Made by a program: the position numbers and the translations under genes
Assembly: GCA_023231445.1 (NCBI GenBank)
Contig: JALNVF010000006.1
Span: 1 to 43,096, forward strand
Reading direction: 5' to 3'
Origin: Treponema sp.
Lineage (GTDB): Bacteria; Spirochaetota; Spirochaetia; Treponematales; Treponemataceae
DNA: 43,096 nt
The notes under the pieces: model-generated
The model's input: the letters and a program-made list of their open reading frames with translations, nothing else
Told to the model about the DNA's origin: nothing
Database searches by the model: none
Part shown: in pieces, positions 15,603 to 25,400 of the stretch
Layout: each line of letters starts with the position of its first letter
Position numbering within the stretch: the stretch's first letter is position 1

Positions 15603-17086
15603 TGTTGCGCATTATATTTTCAACCGCTAAAAATGGTTCCAGAACATGTTCTGACGGAAATGTATTGCTTCATTCTGCATATAACCCAGAACAGGAAGCA
15701 GAACGTTTTGTTAATTCTATTACATGCTCTTTTAATCCGTCTTTTATATTGATTCTAGAACCGGCTCTTTCCTATTGTTCTTCTTTTCTTCGTCTGAAAT
15801 ACCCTGATAAAAAAATACTGGCAGTCCGCTACAGTGAAGCTTTCTCCTTCTGCGATAATTTATGGGATAAAATATTCCCAATTTATGACATATCGGTTCC
15901 TTTTGAGGAACTGCTGTTTAATGAACTTGGTGAAGAAGGTATTTTTTCAACACTTTTTCTCTCATGGACTCCATCTGCGCGTGCATTTCCGGATATTGAC
16001 AACTCAGTATGGAGCGAAATAAAAAAAGCCGTACTGAAAAGCCGTGATATTCTTTATACAAGAAGTTTTTTTGGTTCCCGCTGGACTTCCAATATCTTTA
16101 CTTTCTGTCGTTATCTGTCAAAAACTTCATTTCCTGTACAAAAGGGGACCTGTGCTATCGTTATAACAGCGTCAGGTCCGAGTCTTTCCGGTACTCTTCC
16201 CTTATTAAGAAAATACAGACGATCTTTTTTTTTAGTGGCAGTATCCTCTTCTCTCTCTGTTCTTCTTAACAATCATATTCTACCTGATATGTGTATTTCA
16301 ACAGACGGAGGTTATTATGCGGAAGCACATCTTATGCCTTACGAAAACGGCAGATGTTCTGTTCCGCTTGCACTTTCTGCTGAAAGCTTTTGTAAAAAAA
16401 AGGTCATAGCAGACAATACAATTATTCCCCTTATGTATAACGACGGACTCTCAGCTTCTTTACTTCCATACTGTGGCATACAGGGAGTACCTGCACAACG
16501 CAACGGAACAGTCAGTGGTACGGCTGCAGAATTTGCACTAAACATTACTACGGGACCTGTTTTTTTTTGCGGTCTCGATCTTGATTCATCTTCAGGGTAT
16601 CAACATGCACAACCCAATTTGCTTGAAACGGTTGCTTCCAGTGTTGATAACCATATCTCTCCAAAAGAAACACGTATATCTGCTTCTCGTTTTTCTACAG
16701 GAGCTCTGTCTGTGTATAGCAACTGGTTCAAGTCTCTTGCTCCGGAAAAAACAAAAAGATTATTCAGATTGTCTGATCATTTCAATTTTTCTAATACACT
16801 TGGATCAATTAAAGATATTGATTTTAATTTTTTCGGTGAGAATATTCAGGAAAATAAATTTCCTTCATTCATGGATACCCTTATTCCGACGTCAGTAGAA
16901 TCATCAGAAAGAGAATTTATTAAAAAAAACAAGTACTCTGACGAATGGCTTCATTCTATTTTTCCTGTCGAATACCTTGTTTTTCAACGATCTTCGTGTC
17001 AGATAGATTCCGAAAAACGAAGAAATATTCTTGAGGAAAAAAATAACGCACTTCTGTGCCGATTAGAAAGGATACTGCATGAATAA
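15602..17086 (+). CDS. DUF115 / MptE-like protein, Maf-type (motility accessory factor) copy 1
   Basis: A 494-residue protein of the DUF115 type. The N-terminal third opens with a NGSRTCSDGNVLLHSAYNPE segment, a pattern seen in Maf-type proteins and shared with the next gene. The core has a ITASGPSLSGTLPLL loop (about 188-202, equivalent to the usual GxGPSLD), then CISTDGGYYAEAHLM (about 233-247) and FFCGLDLDSSSGYQHA. Maf proteins in Campylobacter and Aeromonas transfer sugars such as pseudaminic acid to flagellin. Ser in place of Gly in ASGPSLS and a shift in the following motif suggest some divergence. It overlaps both neighbours (1 and 8 bases). Function as glycosyltransferase is inferred. 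Confidence 0.75.
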   Translation: MLRIIFSTAKNGSRTCSDGNVLLHSAYNPEQEAERFVNSITCSFNPSFILILEPALSYCSSFLRLKYPDKKILAVRYSEAFSFCDNLWDKIFPIYDISVPFEELLFNELGEEGIFSTLFLSWTPSARAFPDIDNSVWSEIKKAVLKSRDILYTRSFFGSRWTSNIFTFCRYLSKTSFPVQKGTCAIVITASGPSLSGTLPLLRKYRRSFFLVAVSSSLSVLLNNHILPDMCISTDGGYYAEAHLMPYENGRCSVPLALSAESFCKKKVIADNTIIPLMYNDGLSASLLPYCGIQGVPAQRNGTVSGTAAEFALNITTGPVFFCGLDLDSSSGYQHAQPNLLETVASSVDNHISPKETRISASRFSTGALSVYSNWFKSLAPEKTKRLFRLSDHFNFSNTLGSIKDIDFNFFGENIQENKFPSFMDTLIPTSVESSEREFIKKNKYSDEWLHSIFPVEYLVFQRSSCQIDSEKRRNILEEKNNALLCRLERILHE

Positions 17087-18614
17087 TTCTGTTTATAAAA
17101 CAATTCTCATTTCGAAAAATGGATTCCCTGTTCCTGTTTTTTCAAATGGACATACGATGCACTCTCGATATGATCCGGTCAAAGAAGCGGAAAAAACGGT
17201 GTCTCTTTTAAAAGGTGACTGCAATTTCTTTCTTGTTGCAGGAATAGGCGGTGCATATCTTATAAACGCTATCAGGAAAATATACCCAGGAAGTATTATT
17301 CTTGCAGCCGAAAATTCATACGAAGATATTGATTTTCTAAAACAAATACCCTCTTTTTTAAAAATAGAAAATGATAAAAAAATCATTATTTTCCCTGTTG
17401 ATCATACGGCTCAAATGCTTCTTCATTATTATCTTCCGGCAATATACGGTTCGCTTCAAATAATCGAACAAACAAGCTGGATAATAGAAAATACCCCGGG
17501 AATCGAAGAATTCAGAAAAGAAGTAGCAAGCGCCTCAAAAATTATTTCTGCTGACTTTTCTGTCCAGGTACACTTTGGAAAAATATGGCAGAGAAATATT
17601 CTGTCCAATCTGAAAGAACTTTATCCTCTGGAAAAAATATCATTTCCAGTTAATAAAACAGCTCTTATTGCTGCAGCAGGTCCATCACTTGATTCAAATA
17701 TATCATATATAATTAATAACAGAGATTCACTTTATATTATTGCAACCGATACGTCTTTCAGCAGTCTTAGTAAACGTGGTATCAGCTGTGACGCTGTTAT
17801 ATCCATTGACGGACAGGAAATCTCTCATAACCACTTTTTTTTGTACAACAACATTTCCTCAAATACTTTATTTATTTTTGACCTCTGCGCAAATTCTTCT
17901 GCAGTCCGCACAATACATAAAAAGGGGTTTAAAATTCTGTTTGTCCATACGGGGCATCCACTTGCACAGTATATATCCGAATATTCAAAACTATCGGGTA
18001 ACGGTTCCTTTTTGCGTCTTGATTCCGGAACAGGAACGGTCACTATTGCGGCCACAGATTTCGCTGTAAAAGCAGGATTCTCCCACATTATTGTAGCAGG
18101 GGCTGATTTTTCGTATCTTCACGGTAAATCCTATATGAAAGGTACTTATCTTGATATTCTTTATAACAAAGAATCAAACAGGCTTTGTACCGGCGAGACA
18201 ATCTTTGACAAGCTTTTTTTTCGTGTACCACTTATCCAGTATAAAAATCTCAGAGGAAGAGTTACAACTCAAATTCTTGAATCATATAATACCTCTTTTA
18301 AGAACTGGCTTACGTTGAACAATATGTGTATGAAGGAAAAAAAGTTTCTAAAATTCTGCCATACAGATAAGAAAAACAAATTTCTTATTTCTTCGATGAA
18401 AACATTTGATATTAATTCTTTTGTACGATACATGCAGGCAGATATTTATAATGTTGATTTTACATCACTTCTTCCAGATACTTTACCACCTGTTCTTCTT
18501 TCAATGCTTCCAGCTGCAGCTTATTTCAGGGCTAATACTGCAGACAAAGTCAGTATCAAGACTCTGATAAATCTTGCATACTCTCAAATTCTACGATATA
18601 CTCAATCATTATGA
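17079..18614 (+). CDS. DUF115 / MptE-like protein, Maf-type copy 2
   Basis: A 511-residue paralogue of the preceding protein. Both begin with a NG-x(4)-HS-x-Y-x-P-x(2)-EAE pattern. The core has LIAAAGPSLDSNISYII (about 195-211), the canonical DUF115 phosphate-like loop, followed by AVISIDGQEISHNHFF (about 239-254) and IIVAGADFSYLHGKSYMKG. The second half is rich in Phe, Lys and Asn. No membrane helix or signal peptide is seen. Tandem copies suggest duplication with split roles or two sugar acceptors. Its stop overlaps the next start (ATGA). Assignment to flagellin modification is inferred from family knowledge, since no sugar-nucleotide synthesis genes lie in this window. Confidence 0.78.
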   Translation: MNNSVYKTILISKNGFPVPVFSNGHTMHSRYDPVKEAEKTVSLLKGDCNFFLVAGIGGAYLINAIRKIYPGSIILAAENSYEDIDFLKQIPSFLKIENDKKIIIFPVDHTAQMLLHYYLPAIYGSLQIIEQTSWIIENTPGIEEFRKEVASASKIISADFSVQVHFGKIWQRNILSNLKELYPLEKISFPVNKTALIAAAGPSLDSNISYIINNRDSLYIIATDTSFSSLSKRGISCDAVISIDGQEISHNHFFLYNNISSNTLFIFDLCANSSAVRTIHKKGFKILFVHTGHPLAQYISEYSKLSGNGSFLRLDSGTGTVTIAATDFAVKAGFSHIIVAGADFSYLHGKSYMKGTYLDILYNKESNRLCTGETIFDKLFFRVPLIQYKNLRGRVTTQILESYNTSFKNWLTLNNMCMKEKKFLKFCHTDKKNKFLISSMKTFDINSFVRYMQADIYNVDFTSLLPDTLPPVLLSMLPAAAYFRANTADKVSIKTLINLAYSQILRYTQSL

Positions 18615-19864
18615 AGAGTAAGAGTACTTTTATCTATTCATTTATTATTTCATTAATTTTTGCATCAGCTGTTTTTTTCTTTTGTTATAGTCTGATTCAG
18701 GAATATACAAACGGATCAGAACGTACTGGATACAAATTTGATCACATGCTGCATATTACTTCTACAACTCTCTCTTCATATGACCCTTTATCACCAGAAT
18801 TCAATAAAGTATTCAACGAAGCATGCGGAAACATGGAAGATTATTCTTTTATTACATTGAAAAATGCATCTTCACTTTTGTATGTCTATCCGGATGCAAC
18901 AGTTACAAATGAGGGAAATTCTTCACATTTTTGCAGGGTATATTCAAGTCATTTCACCAAAAACGGTATTTCTTACACGCTTACAGCGTCATTGTATCTT
19001 CTACGACCTTCCTTGATTTTTTATTATGCAAGATTTTCATTTCTTATTATATTTGCAGCAACAGTATTATTGTTCATACTTATTTTATATCTTCATTTAT
19101 CAGAAAAAAATTCTGATAACAATACTATTTACAATGAGACAGATGAGTTTTTAGAACAGAAATCAAAATTTTCTCAGGAGACAGATAATCGATCCGAATC
19201 AGAACCTTTTTTTAGTGAAAAAAAGTCACCTGATGAATGTGAACCTTCTGAAGAAAAATATGTCAGCGAAGATACGAAAAATGAATCTGATTTTAAAAAC
19301 GAAGAAATATTGGAAGCTGCTGTTCCTGCTGACACTGCAGTCAAACAGGAAAATCCGGAAGGTCTTTTCTCTCCTATTACCGGATTAGGCTGGGAACAAT
19401 ATCTTGAAGTGCGACTTGACAGTGAACTTGTCCGTGCTGCATCAGCAGAACAGGATCTGTCGCTTTTTATAATACGTATTCCGACGATGGCTTTGACAGA
19501 TGATGTGACTCAAAAAGTCTGCAATTACCTTCTTGAGCAATTCCAATTTAAAGATATGCTTTTCGAATATAAAACTGATGGTTTTGCAGGCATACAAGAG
19601 AATACCGCTGTTGATGAAGCGGTGTCATTTGCAGGTACATTATATTTGGGTATTGCCAAAGTACTAAAGGAAAACAGTACAAATTTGAAATGCGCAATCG
19701 GAATTTCATCCAGGTCGGTTCGGATGCTGCCAGGAAAACGCCTTATCCAAGAGGCTGCAGAAGCTCTGGAACATGCATTTAAGGAACCTGATTCACCTAT
19801 TATTGCATTTCGTGCAAACGCAGACAAATATCGTAAATTCATAGAAACTGAAAACAAAAATTAA
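18611..19864 (+). CDS. Membrane protein with degenerate GGDEF domain
   Basis: A 417-residue protein: N-terminal membrane helix (about 7-28), an extracytoplasmic domain of about 105 residues, a second helix (about 140-161), an acidic Ser/Glu-rich linker (about 165-248), then a GGDEF-like domain. The last is supported by SPITGLGWEQYLEVRLDSEL (about 254-273, like DPLTGLxNRRxF), LSLFIIRIP (about 283-291), YKTDGFAGI (about 320-328, aligned with YGGDEFAVL) and CAIGIS (about 361-366). The catalytic GGDEF is KTDGF, so it should not make cyclic di-GMP. It may instead sense nucleotides or act as a scaffold. It is last in the cluster, and its stop overlaps the convergent TPR gene by 4 bases. Confidence 0.75.
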   Translation: MKSKSTFIYSFIISLIFASAVFFFCYSLIQEYTNGSERTGYKFDHMLHITSTTLSSYDPLSPEFNKVFNEACGNMEDYSFITLKNASSLLYVYPDATVTNEGNSSHFCRVYSSHFTKNGISYTLTASLYLLRPSLIFYYARFSFLIIFAATVLLFILILYLHLSEKNSDNNTIYNETDEFLEQKSKFSQETDNRSESEPFFSEKKSPDECEPSEEKYVSEDTKNESDFKNEEILEAAVPADTAVKQENPEGLFSPITGLGWEQYLEVRLDSELVRAASAEQDLSLFIIRIPTMALTDDVTQKVCNYLLEQFQFKDMLFEYKTDGFAGIQENTAVDEAVSFAGTLYLGIAKVLKENSTNLKCAIGISSRSVRMLPGKRLIQEAAEALEHAFKEPDSPIIAFRANADKYRKFIETENKN

Positions 19865-20496
19865 TTTTTATCCGCATTTTTTTCTTTTGCAGGTACACTA
19901 CCATCATCTTTAAGTGCATCATTTATTTTTTTACTAAAATCAGAAATCGATTTATTATCAGGAAATTTCTCCTTTAATACATCTAGTTGAGTTTCTGCCA
20001 GCTCGGCTCTTCCCTGAGACAACAATATTGCTATATAATTAACGATAATTTCTTCATTATCAGGTTCTTCTTCCATAAGCGATTTATAAATCATCATCGC
20101 ATCATCAAGATCTCCTGACATAGCTTTTATATATGCACGAGAAAGCTTAAGATTTACATTCTTAGGATCCCTCTCAATCATTTCATCGTATACGTCTTCA
20201 GCATCTTTCCAGTCTTTGGCAAGCGCATAAGTTCTACCGAGCTTATAATAAACTGTCCAATACAGCTTTTTGTCTTTCATTGCAAGTCGATAATACGTTA
20301 CAGCCTTATCATATTTTTCAAGATCAACATAAGCATCAGCAATCGCAAGATATTCCGAACTTATACGTTCTCGTAAAATAAAATCTTCACCGGGAACAGC
20401 AAGATGAGCAGTCGTACTACTACACGAAAAAGAAGTTGCAGCAATTATAATAACTACTGCTGTACTTACAAAAGCTGTAATGGACGTTTTCTTCAT
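19861..20496 (-). CDS. TPR-repeat lipoprotein
   Basis: Start taken at ATG 20496 (MKKTSITAF), preceded by an AGGGTGAGA ribosome site and 2 bases from the upstream stop; an in-frame GTG two codons earlier is less likely. The 211-residue protein has a lipoprotein signal (hydrophobic 7-23, lipobox ATSFSC, Cys at about 25). The mature part contains about three to four TPR repeats, for example YLAIADAYVDLEKYDKAVTY, VYYKLGRTYALAKDWKDAED and LKLSRAYIKAMSGDLDDAMM. The C-terminus is Lys/Asp-rich. Likely an inner-face lipid-anchored adaptor in the periplasm; partners are unknown. It is coupled to the upstream uracil phosphoribosyltransferase gene. Confidence 0.85.
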   Translation of the reverse strand: MKKTSITAFVSTAVVIIIAATSFSCSSTTAHLAVPGEDFILRERISSEYLAIADAYVDLEKYDKAVTYYRLAMKDKKLYWTVYYKLGRTYALAKDWKDAEDVYDEMIERDPKNVNLKLSRAYIKAMSGDLDDAMMIYKSLMEEEPDNEEIIVNYIAILLSQGRAELAETQLDVLKEKFPDNKSISDFSKKINDALKDDGSVPAKEKNADKN

Positions 20497-20498
20497 TC

Positions 20499-21533
20499 TC
20501 ACCCTAAAACTGTTTGTTCGATTTTATAAAGTTGTGAACGATACAGTCCTGCAATATTGCTGCCGTAATCGGCAATAAGCTGAATAATGTTACGAGGCAT
20601 CTCTTTTTTATCACAACCGTTGAGTCGGTCACCGGCATCCCCCAAACCAGGCATAATATATGCCGATGTGTTAAGTGCAGGATCAAGCCACAATGTATAG
20701 CAGGTACAGTTTTCCAGTGCACGTGTTACACGAATACTTCCTTTTAGAGCCGATATAGTATTAAAAAACTTAATTGATCTAGGTTTTATTCCCTGACTTT
20801 GCAGATACTTTACAACAGTCACAAGAGATCCGCCTGTTGCATTCATCGGATCGGCAAAAATAAGATCTTTCCCGTCAAGCTCTTCAATATTAAAAAACGA
20901 TTTTTTAAGATTAAGGATGTACTCCATATCAGCTTCACTCTTTTGATCATTCCGATTAATTTTAAAAAGTGCAAACGGGGTCACGTAATCGTGCGAAGAA
21001 TACTCCTCTATCTCCTTTGATATAATCATGCTTGGAAGCAGCGCGCCACGAAGCATCACACACATAACCGAGTTTTCTATCTTACTGTCTATATCAGGTA
21101 TTTTGTGAACTGCATAATTCTGAACAGGATTTGTTACAGGTGTTTTTACAATTATATGATTTTTTTTATCAGAATGTTCATCCGTATATGCCATACGAAA
21201 AAGCATTTCATAAGCGCGCTGACTATAATACATAAATTCCTGATGGTCTGTATTAACATCACGCAGTTTTGCTATTACACGAGAGGCTTCTGCGTGAGCA
21301 CCTTCTTCGGTTACAAATGAAAAAACCCGTATCTGAGGATGGGCGGCACATATTTCCTGCATCTTATGACCCATTTTATCATATGCATCAATAATTTTAT
21401 GTTCGTTTACCGGATCGAAAGATTTCATAGTTTCTTTATACATTTTATCAAGAACGTCGAGATCAAGTAGATCCTGTCTTGTAAGATATCCATCCAGATC
21501 CTCTGCTTTTAAAACTACTTTATCATCTGCCAT
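20499..21533 (-). CDS. Uracil phosphoribosyltransferase with long N-terminal extension
   Basis: The start is placed at ATG 21533 (MADDKVVLK) because GTGGAG lies about 6 bases upstream; the frame open to 21545 would begin inside that site. At 344 residues it is much longer than a classical Upp (about 210). The C-terminal half (about 145-344) has LIFADPMNATGGSLVTV (PRPP loop) and YIMPGLGDAGDRLNG (uracil site), so it should make UMP from uracil and PRPP. The first 140 residues (LDGYLTRQDLLDLD and a helix-rich part) are not part of classical Upp. Helical content suggests an added oligomerisation or regulatory domain. Cytoplasmic; co-transcribed with the TPR lipoprotein. Confidence 0.85.
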   Translation of the reverse strand: MADDKVVLKAEDLDGYLTRQDLLDLDVLDKMYKETMKSFDPVNEHKIIDAYDKMGHKMQEICAAHPQIRVFSFVTEEGAHAEASRVIAKLRDVNTDHQEFMYYSQRAYEMLFRMAYTDEHSDKKNHIIVKTPVTNPVQNYAVHKIPDIDSKIENSVMCVMLRGALLPSMIISKEIEEYSSHDYVTPFALFKINRNDQKSEADMEYILNLKKSFFNIEELDGKDLIFADPMNATGGSLVTVVKYLQSQGIKPRSIKFFNTISALKGSIRVTRALENCTCYTLWLDPALNTSAYIMPGLGDAGDRLNGCDKKEMPRNIIQLIADYGSNIAGLYRSQLYKIEQTVLG

Positions 21534-21554
21534 GACACACTCCACTTAATTAAT

Positions 21555-22445
21555 TTATAATGTGAACAGCCCGTACAGCTGTTTTTTATTTATTTTAATG
21601 TTTGAAACAATAAGATGAGTCGGAGATGTAAGCTGTGTCTGTGAATTGGTAAGACCAAAAGCAAGCGACAACATACTTTCTCCTGCTTTTATCATCCGTT
21701 CATTATTAAATTCAAACTCTATTGTCATAATATACTGATCAGTGTAATTCTGGTCTGTAATCATATAACCCTTTACATACGCAAGTCTCAGATTGAGATT
21801 TGTCCCTGTAAGAACGGTAAGAAAAGACTGAGGTTTTACTGCATAAAAACGTATCTGATCTCTGCCTTCGCTTAACCATTCATAAACACTGCTCTGAATA
21901 CGATTTGATAAATCTCCGTTGAACGCATGATTATGATATGAATCTATCATAGAAGGAACAGCATAACCAAAGCAGGCAATATTGTCTGAAGGAAAAGCTG
22001 CCTGCATTCCCGATGATTTTTCAGTATAATAAACATACTCTACAAGTTTCCCTGCTGTATTTTTTTCATAAACAGAAGAGAATTCCCATCCGCTGTTTTT
22101 TTTAAATGCTCGTGAAACAGCAATCCGCGGTACGATACCTGATACAACAGCCTGTACCGCTGTCTGATTGAGTTTTCGTTCAAGACCTGCATAAACAATG
22201 TCTATCCGTTCTGTTATTTTATCAGCATTTTCAGGACTTATTCCAACAATACCGCTTTGAAGAATTCTTGATACAAGCACAGGATCTGTTTTTTCCGGTA
22301 TTTTCAGATAAAAAGAACTACCTGCATCAAGGATATCCAGCGGATTTACAGGATTTGCCTGTGGTACGGATTTACAAGATATAAAACAGACCGCCAGTAT
22401 CCCCATGCAAAGTATCTGTACCAATATGGCATCAGTCTTTTTCAA
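21555..22445 (-). CDS. Lipoprotein of unknown function
   Basis: The start chosen is TTG 22445, 8 bases after GGAG, giving MKKTDAILVQILCMGILAV and a lipobox CFIS-C (Cys at about 24). Longer frames from 22490 would place more of the gene inside ileS; this start overlaps the ileS stop by 14 bases. The 296-residue mature protein is mostly beta-like, contains DILDAGSSFYLKIPEK near the start, a motif EFEFNNERMIKAGESMLSLA (about 250-269), and ends LTSPTHLIVSNIKINKKQLY. I do not recognise a family. A lipid-anchored periplasmic or outer-membrane-associated role is inferred from the signal only. Confidence 0.75.
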   Translation of the reverse strand: MKKTDAILVQILCMGILAVCFISCKSVPQANPVNPLDILDAGSSFYLKIPEKTDPVLVSRILQSGIVGISPENADKITERIDIVYAGLERKLNQTAVQAVVSGIVPRIAVSRAFKKNSGWEFSSVYEKNTAGKLVEYVYYTEKSSGMQAAFPSDNIACFGYAVPSMIDSYHNHAFNGDLSNRIQSSVYEWLSEGRDQIRFYAVKPQSFLTVLTGTNLNLRLAYVKGYMITDQNYTDQYIMTIEFEFNNERMIKAGESMLSLAFGLTNSQTQLTSPTHLIVSNIKINKKQLYGLFTL

Positions 22446-25400
22446 TTGAAATGCTCCATTTCTCCTCATCTGCTTCAACAACAGTGCCATTTAAACTATC
22501 CACCCATAATGCAGAAGTTGCCAATGTTTCATTTGCAACAAAATCTGCAAACATTGTATAGGCTGTTTTTAACTCAGAATCACCACTAAGTCTTAACGTA
22601 ATACGATCGGTAATATCAAGTCCCGTCTCCTTGCGCAGATTCTGTATTCCCCGGATAAGGTCGCGTACATATCCTTCCTTTTTAAGTTCATCGGTAATTT
22701 TTGTATCAAGTCCGACGGTAAGTGTTCCCTCATTAAGTACTTTAAGATCATCCTTTTCAAGACGTTCAACATTCACCTTTGTACCGTCAAGGTCAATGTA
22801 CTTTCCCTCTACCTCTATTGTAAGTTTTGAACCTTCTAAAATATGCTGAATTGCATTCTGATCAAGTGCCTCAATTTTTGCAGACGCTTCCTTCATAAGA
22901 GATCCCAGCTCTTTTCCTAACACGCGAAAATTAGCTTTTGCCCTATACTCAACAAGTTCATCTTCCCGTTCATGAAAAATAACTTTTTTTACATTGAGTT
23001 CTTCACGAATGGAATCTTCCATTTCTGCCAGAACGATTTTTTCATCAACATTACGTGTTACAAGAGCCACACTTTCAAGTGGCTGCCTGTTCTTTATATT
23101 GAACGTATTACGCAGAGATCGTCCCATGGAAACAGCTTTCTGTACCGTGTTCATCTTGAATTCAAGCTGTTCATCCCTCCATTCTTCGTTATATACAGGA
23201 TAATCAGCAAGATGCACAGATTCTTTATCATCATGATTTTTAAGATTCTGCCAGATTTCCTCTGCTATAAACGGAACAAACGGCGCTGCAACAAGTGAAA
23301 ACGTTTTTAACGATATATAGAGAGCTGCATATGCTTCTTTCTTATCATTATCGTTCTCACTCTTCCAGAACCGTCTTCGTGACCGTCGGATATACCAGTT
23401 GTTTAGATCTTCTATAAAAACAACAATCGGATCAATTGCACTTGAAAGATCATAATTATCAAGTGCTGATGATACGCTTTTTACAAGCTGCTGAGTAATA
23501 GAAAGCAGCCATTTGTCGAGCGGATTCTGCGGTACTGTCTCGTCAAACTCATGTCCCGTCGGTTGGATTTTGTCAATATTCGCATATTGAACAAAGAAAC
23601 TGTAACTATTCCACAACGGTATAATGATATTTTTGAGGACATCCCGTACACCGTCGTCACTGTAACGAAGATCGTCCGCTTTTACAACAGCAGAATGCAT
23701 AAGAAACAAACGTATTGCATCTGCCCCGAATTTATTAATAGCCTCGACAGGATCTGTATAGTTATGGAGACTCTTTGACATTTTTCGTCCGTCAGAAGCC
23801 AATACGAGTCCACTTACAATACAGTTTTTGAATGCAGGTCTGTCAAGCAAATCACTTGCAAGAACGGTTAGTGTATAGAACCACCCTCGTGTCTGATCAA
23901 GACCTTCAGAGATAAAGTCTGCCGGGAAATGTTTTTCAAAGTATTCCTTATTTTCAAACGGATAGTGATTCTGCGCATAAGGCATTGAACCAGATTCAAA
24001 CCAGCAGTCGAGAACCTCCGGAATACGATGCATAGTTCCACCACACTTTTTGCACGGTACTGTAATTTTATCAACATACTGTTTGTGAAGGTCCTCTGGA
24101 TATACACCAGAAAGTTCTTTCAATTCCTGCCGGCTTCCGACACAAATTGTCTCACCACACTTGTCACATTTCCAGATCGGTATCGGATTACCCCAGTAAC
24201 GGTTACGGCTGATTGCCCAGTCGCGCGCACCAGCAAGCCACTTTCCAAAACGGCCTTCCTTGATATGAGCTGGCTGCCAGTTAATCTGAGCATTCGCTCT
24301 GAGGAGGCGCTCATGTTCGTCTGCGACTTTTACAAACCAGCTCCCTATCCCACGATAAATGAGAGGAGAATCACATCTCCAGCAGTGAGGATATGAATGG
24401 AGTATCTGATCGCGTTTTACAAGTTTTCCTTCTTTTTTGAGGCGGTCCATAATATCTTTATCGCAATCTTTTACAAAACGTCCCTCATAGTCAGAGACTT
24501 CACTAGTAAATTTGCACTCTGCATCAATTGGTTCCACAAATGGAATTCCGGTTCCTGAAAACACTTTGCTGTCGTCTTCACCAAAACCAGGAGCGGTGTG
24601 TACAATACCCGTACCGTCTTCTATAGAAACAAAATCCGCATTAAAAACACGAAAGGCGCCGTCACTTCCGTCTTCTTTTACTGCAAGTTTTGCAAAATAC
24701 GGAAAGAGAGGTTCATATTTTGCACCCAAAAAATCTTTCCCTTTGCGTGAATATATAATTTTATAGCCTTTTTCATCTTTGTAATATGCGGAAAGCCGCG
24801 TCCGGGCAAGAATATAATAATCACCTGATTCTTCATCAAATATTTTTACATAATCAATATCAGGCCCCATTGTAAGACCTTCATTGGACGGAAGTGTCCA
24901 AGGCGTCGTCGTCCATGCAAGAAAGTATGTCTTACCGTTCGTCATTTCAGGATCATCAACACCTTCCGGTGCACGGACAATTTTGAAACGAATAGTTATC
25001 GCGGGATCGTTTACATCTTTATACCCCAGTGCAAGTTCATGATTTGAAAGAACTGTGGAACATCTTGGACAATATGGAAGGATGTACTTTCCCTCGTAAA
25101 TCATATTTTTATCCCAAAGAGCTTTTACAACCCACCAGATGGATTCCATGTATTCGGGATTCATTGTCTTATAGTCGTTGTCAAAATCCACCCACCGTCC
25201 CATGCGGGTAATTGTTTTTCGCCATTCACCGGTATAACGAAGAACACTGGCCTTGCATTTATCATTAAACTCTGCAATACCATATTTTTCAATTTCATGT
25301 TTTGAGTTAAGACCAAGTTCCTTTTCAATGAGATTTTCAACAGGAAGACCATGACAGTCCCAGCCGAAACGGCGTTCGACTTTTTTTCCTTTCATTGTTT

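Noticed and set aside
22446..22490. ATG 22490 or 22469 as start of the lipoprotein
   Set aside because: They lie deeper in ileS and lack a ribosome site; TTG 22445 has GGAG 8 bases upstream and gives a textbook lipoprotein signal.
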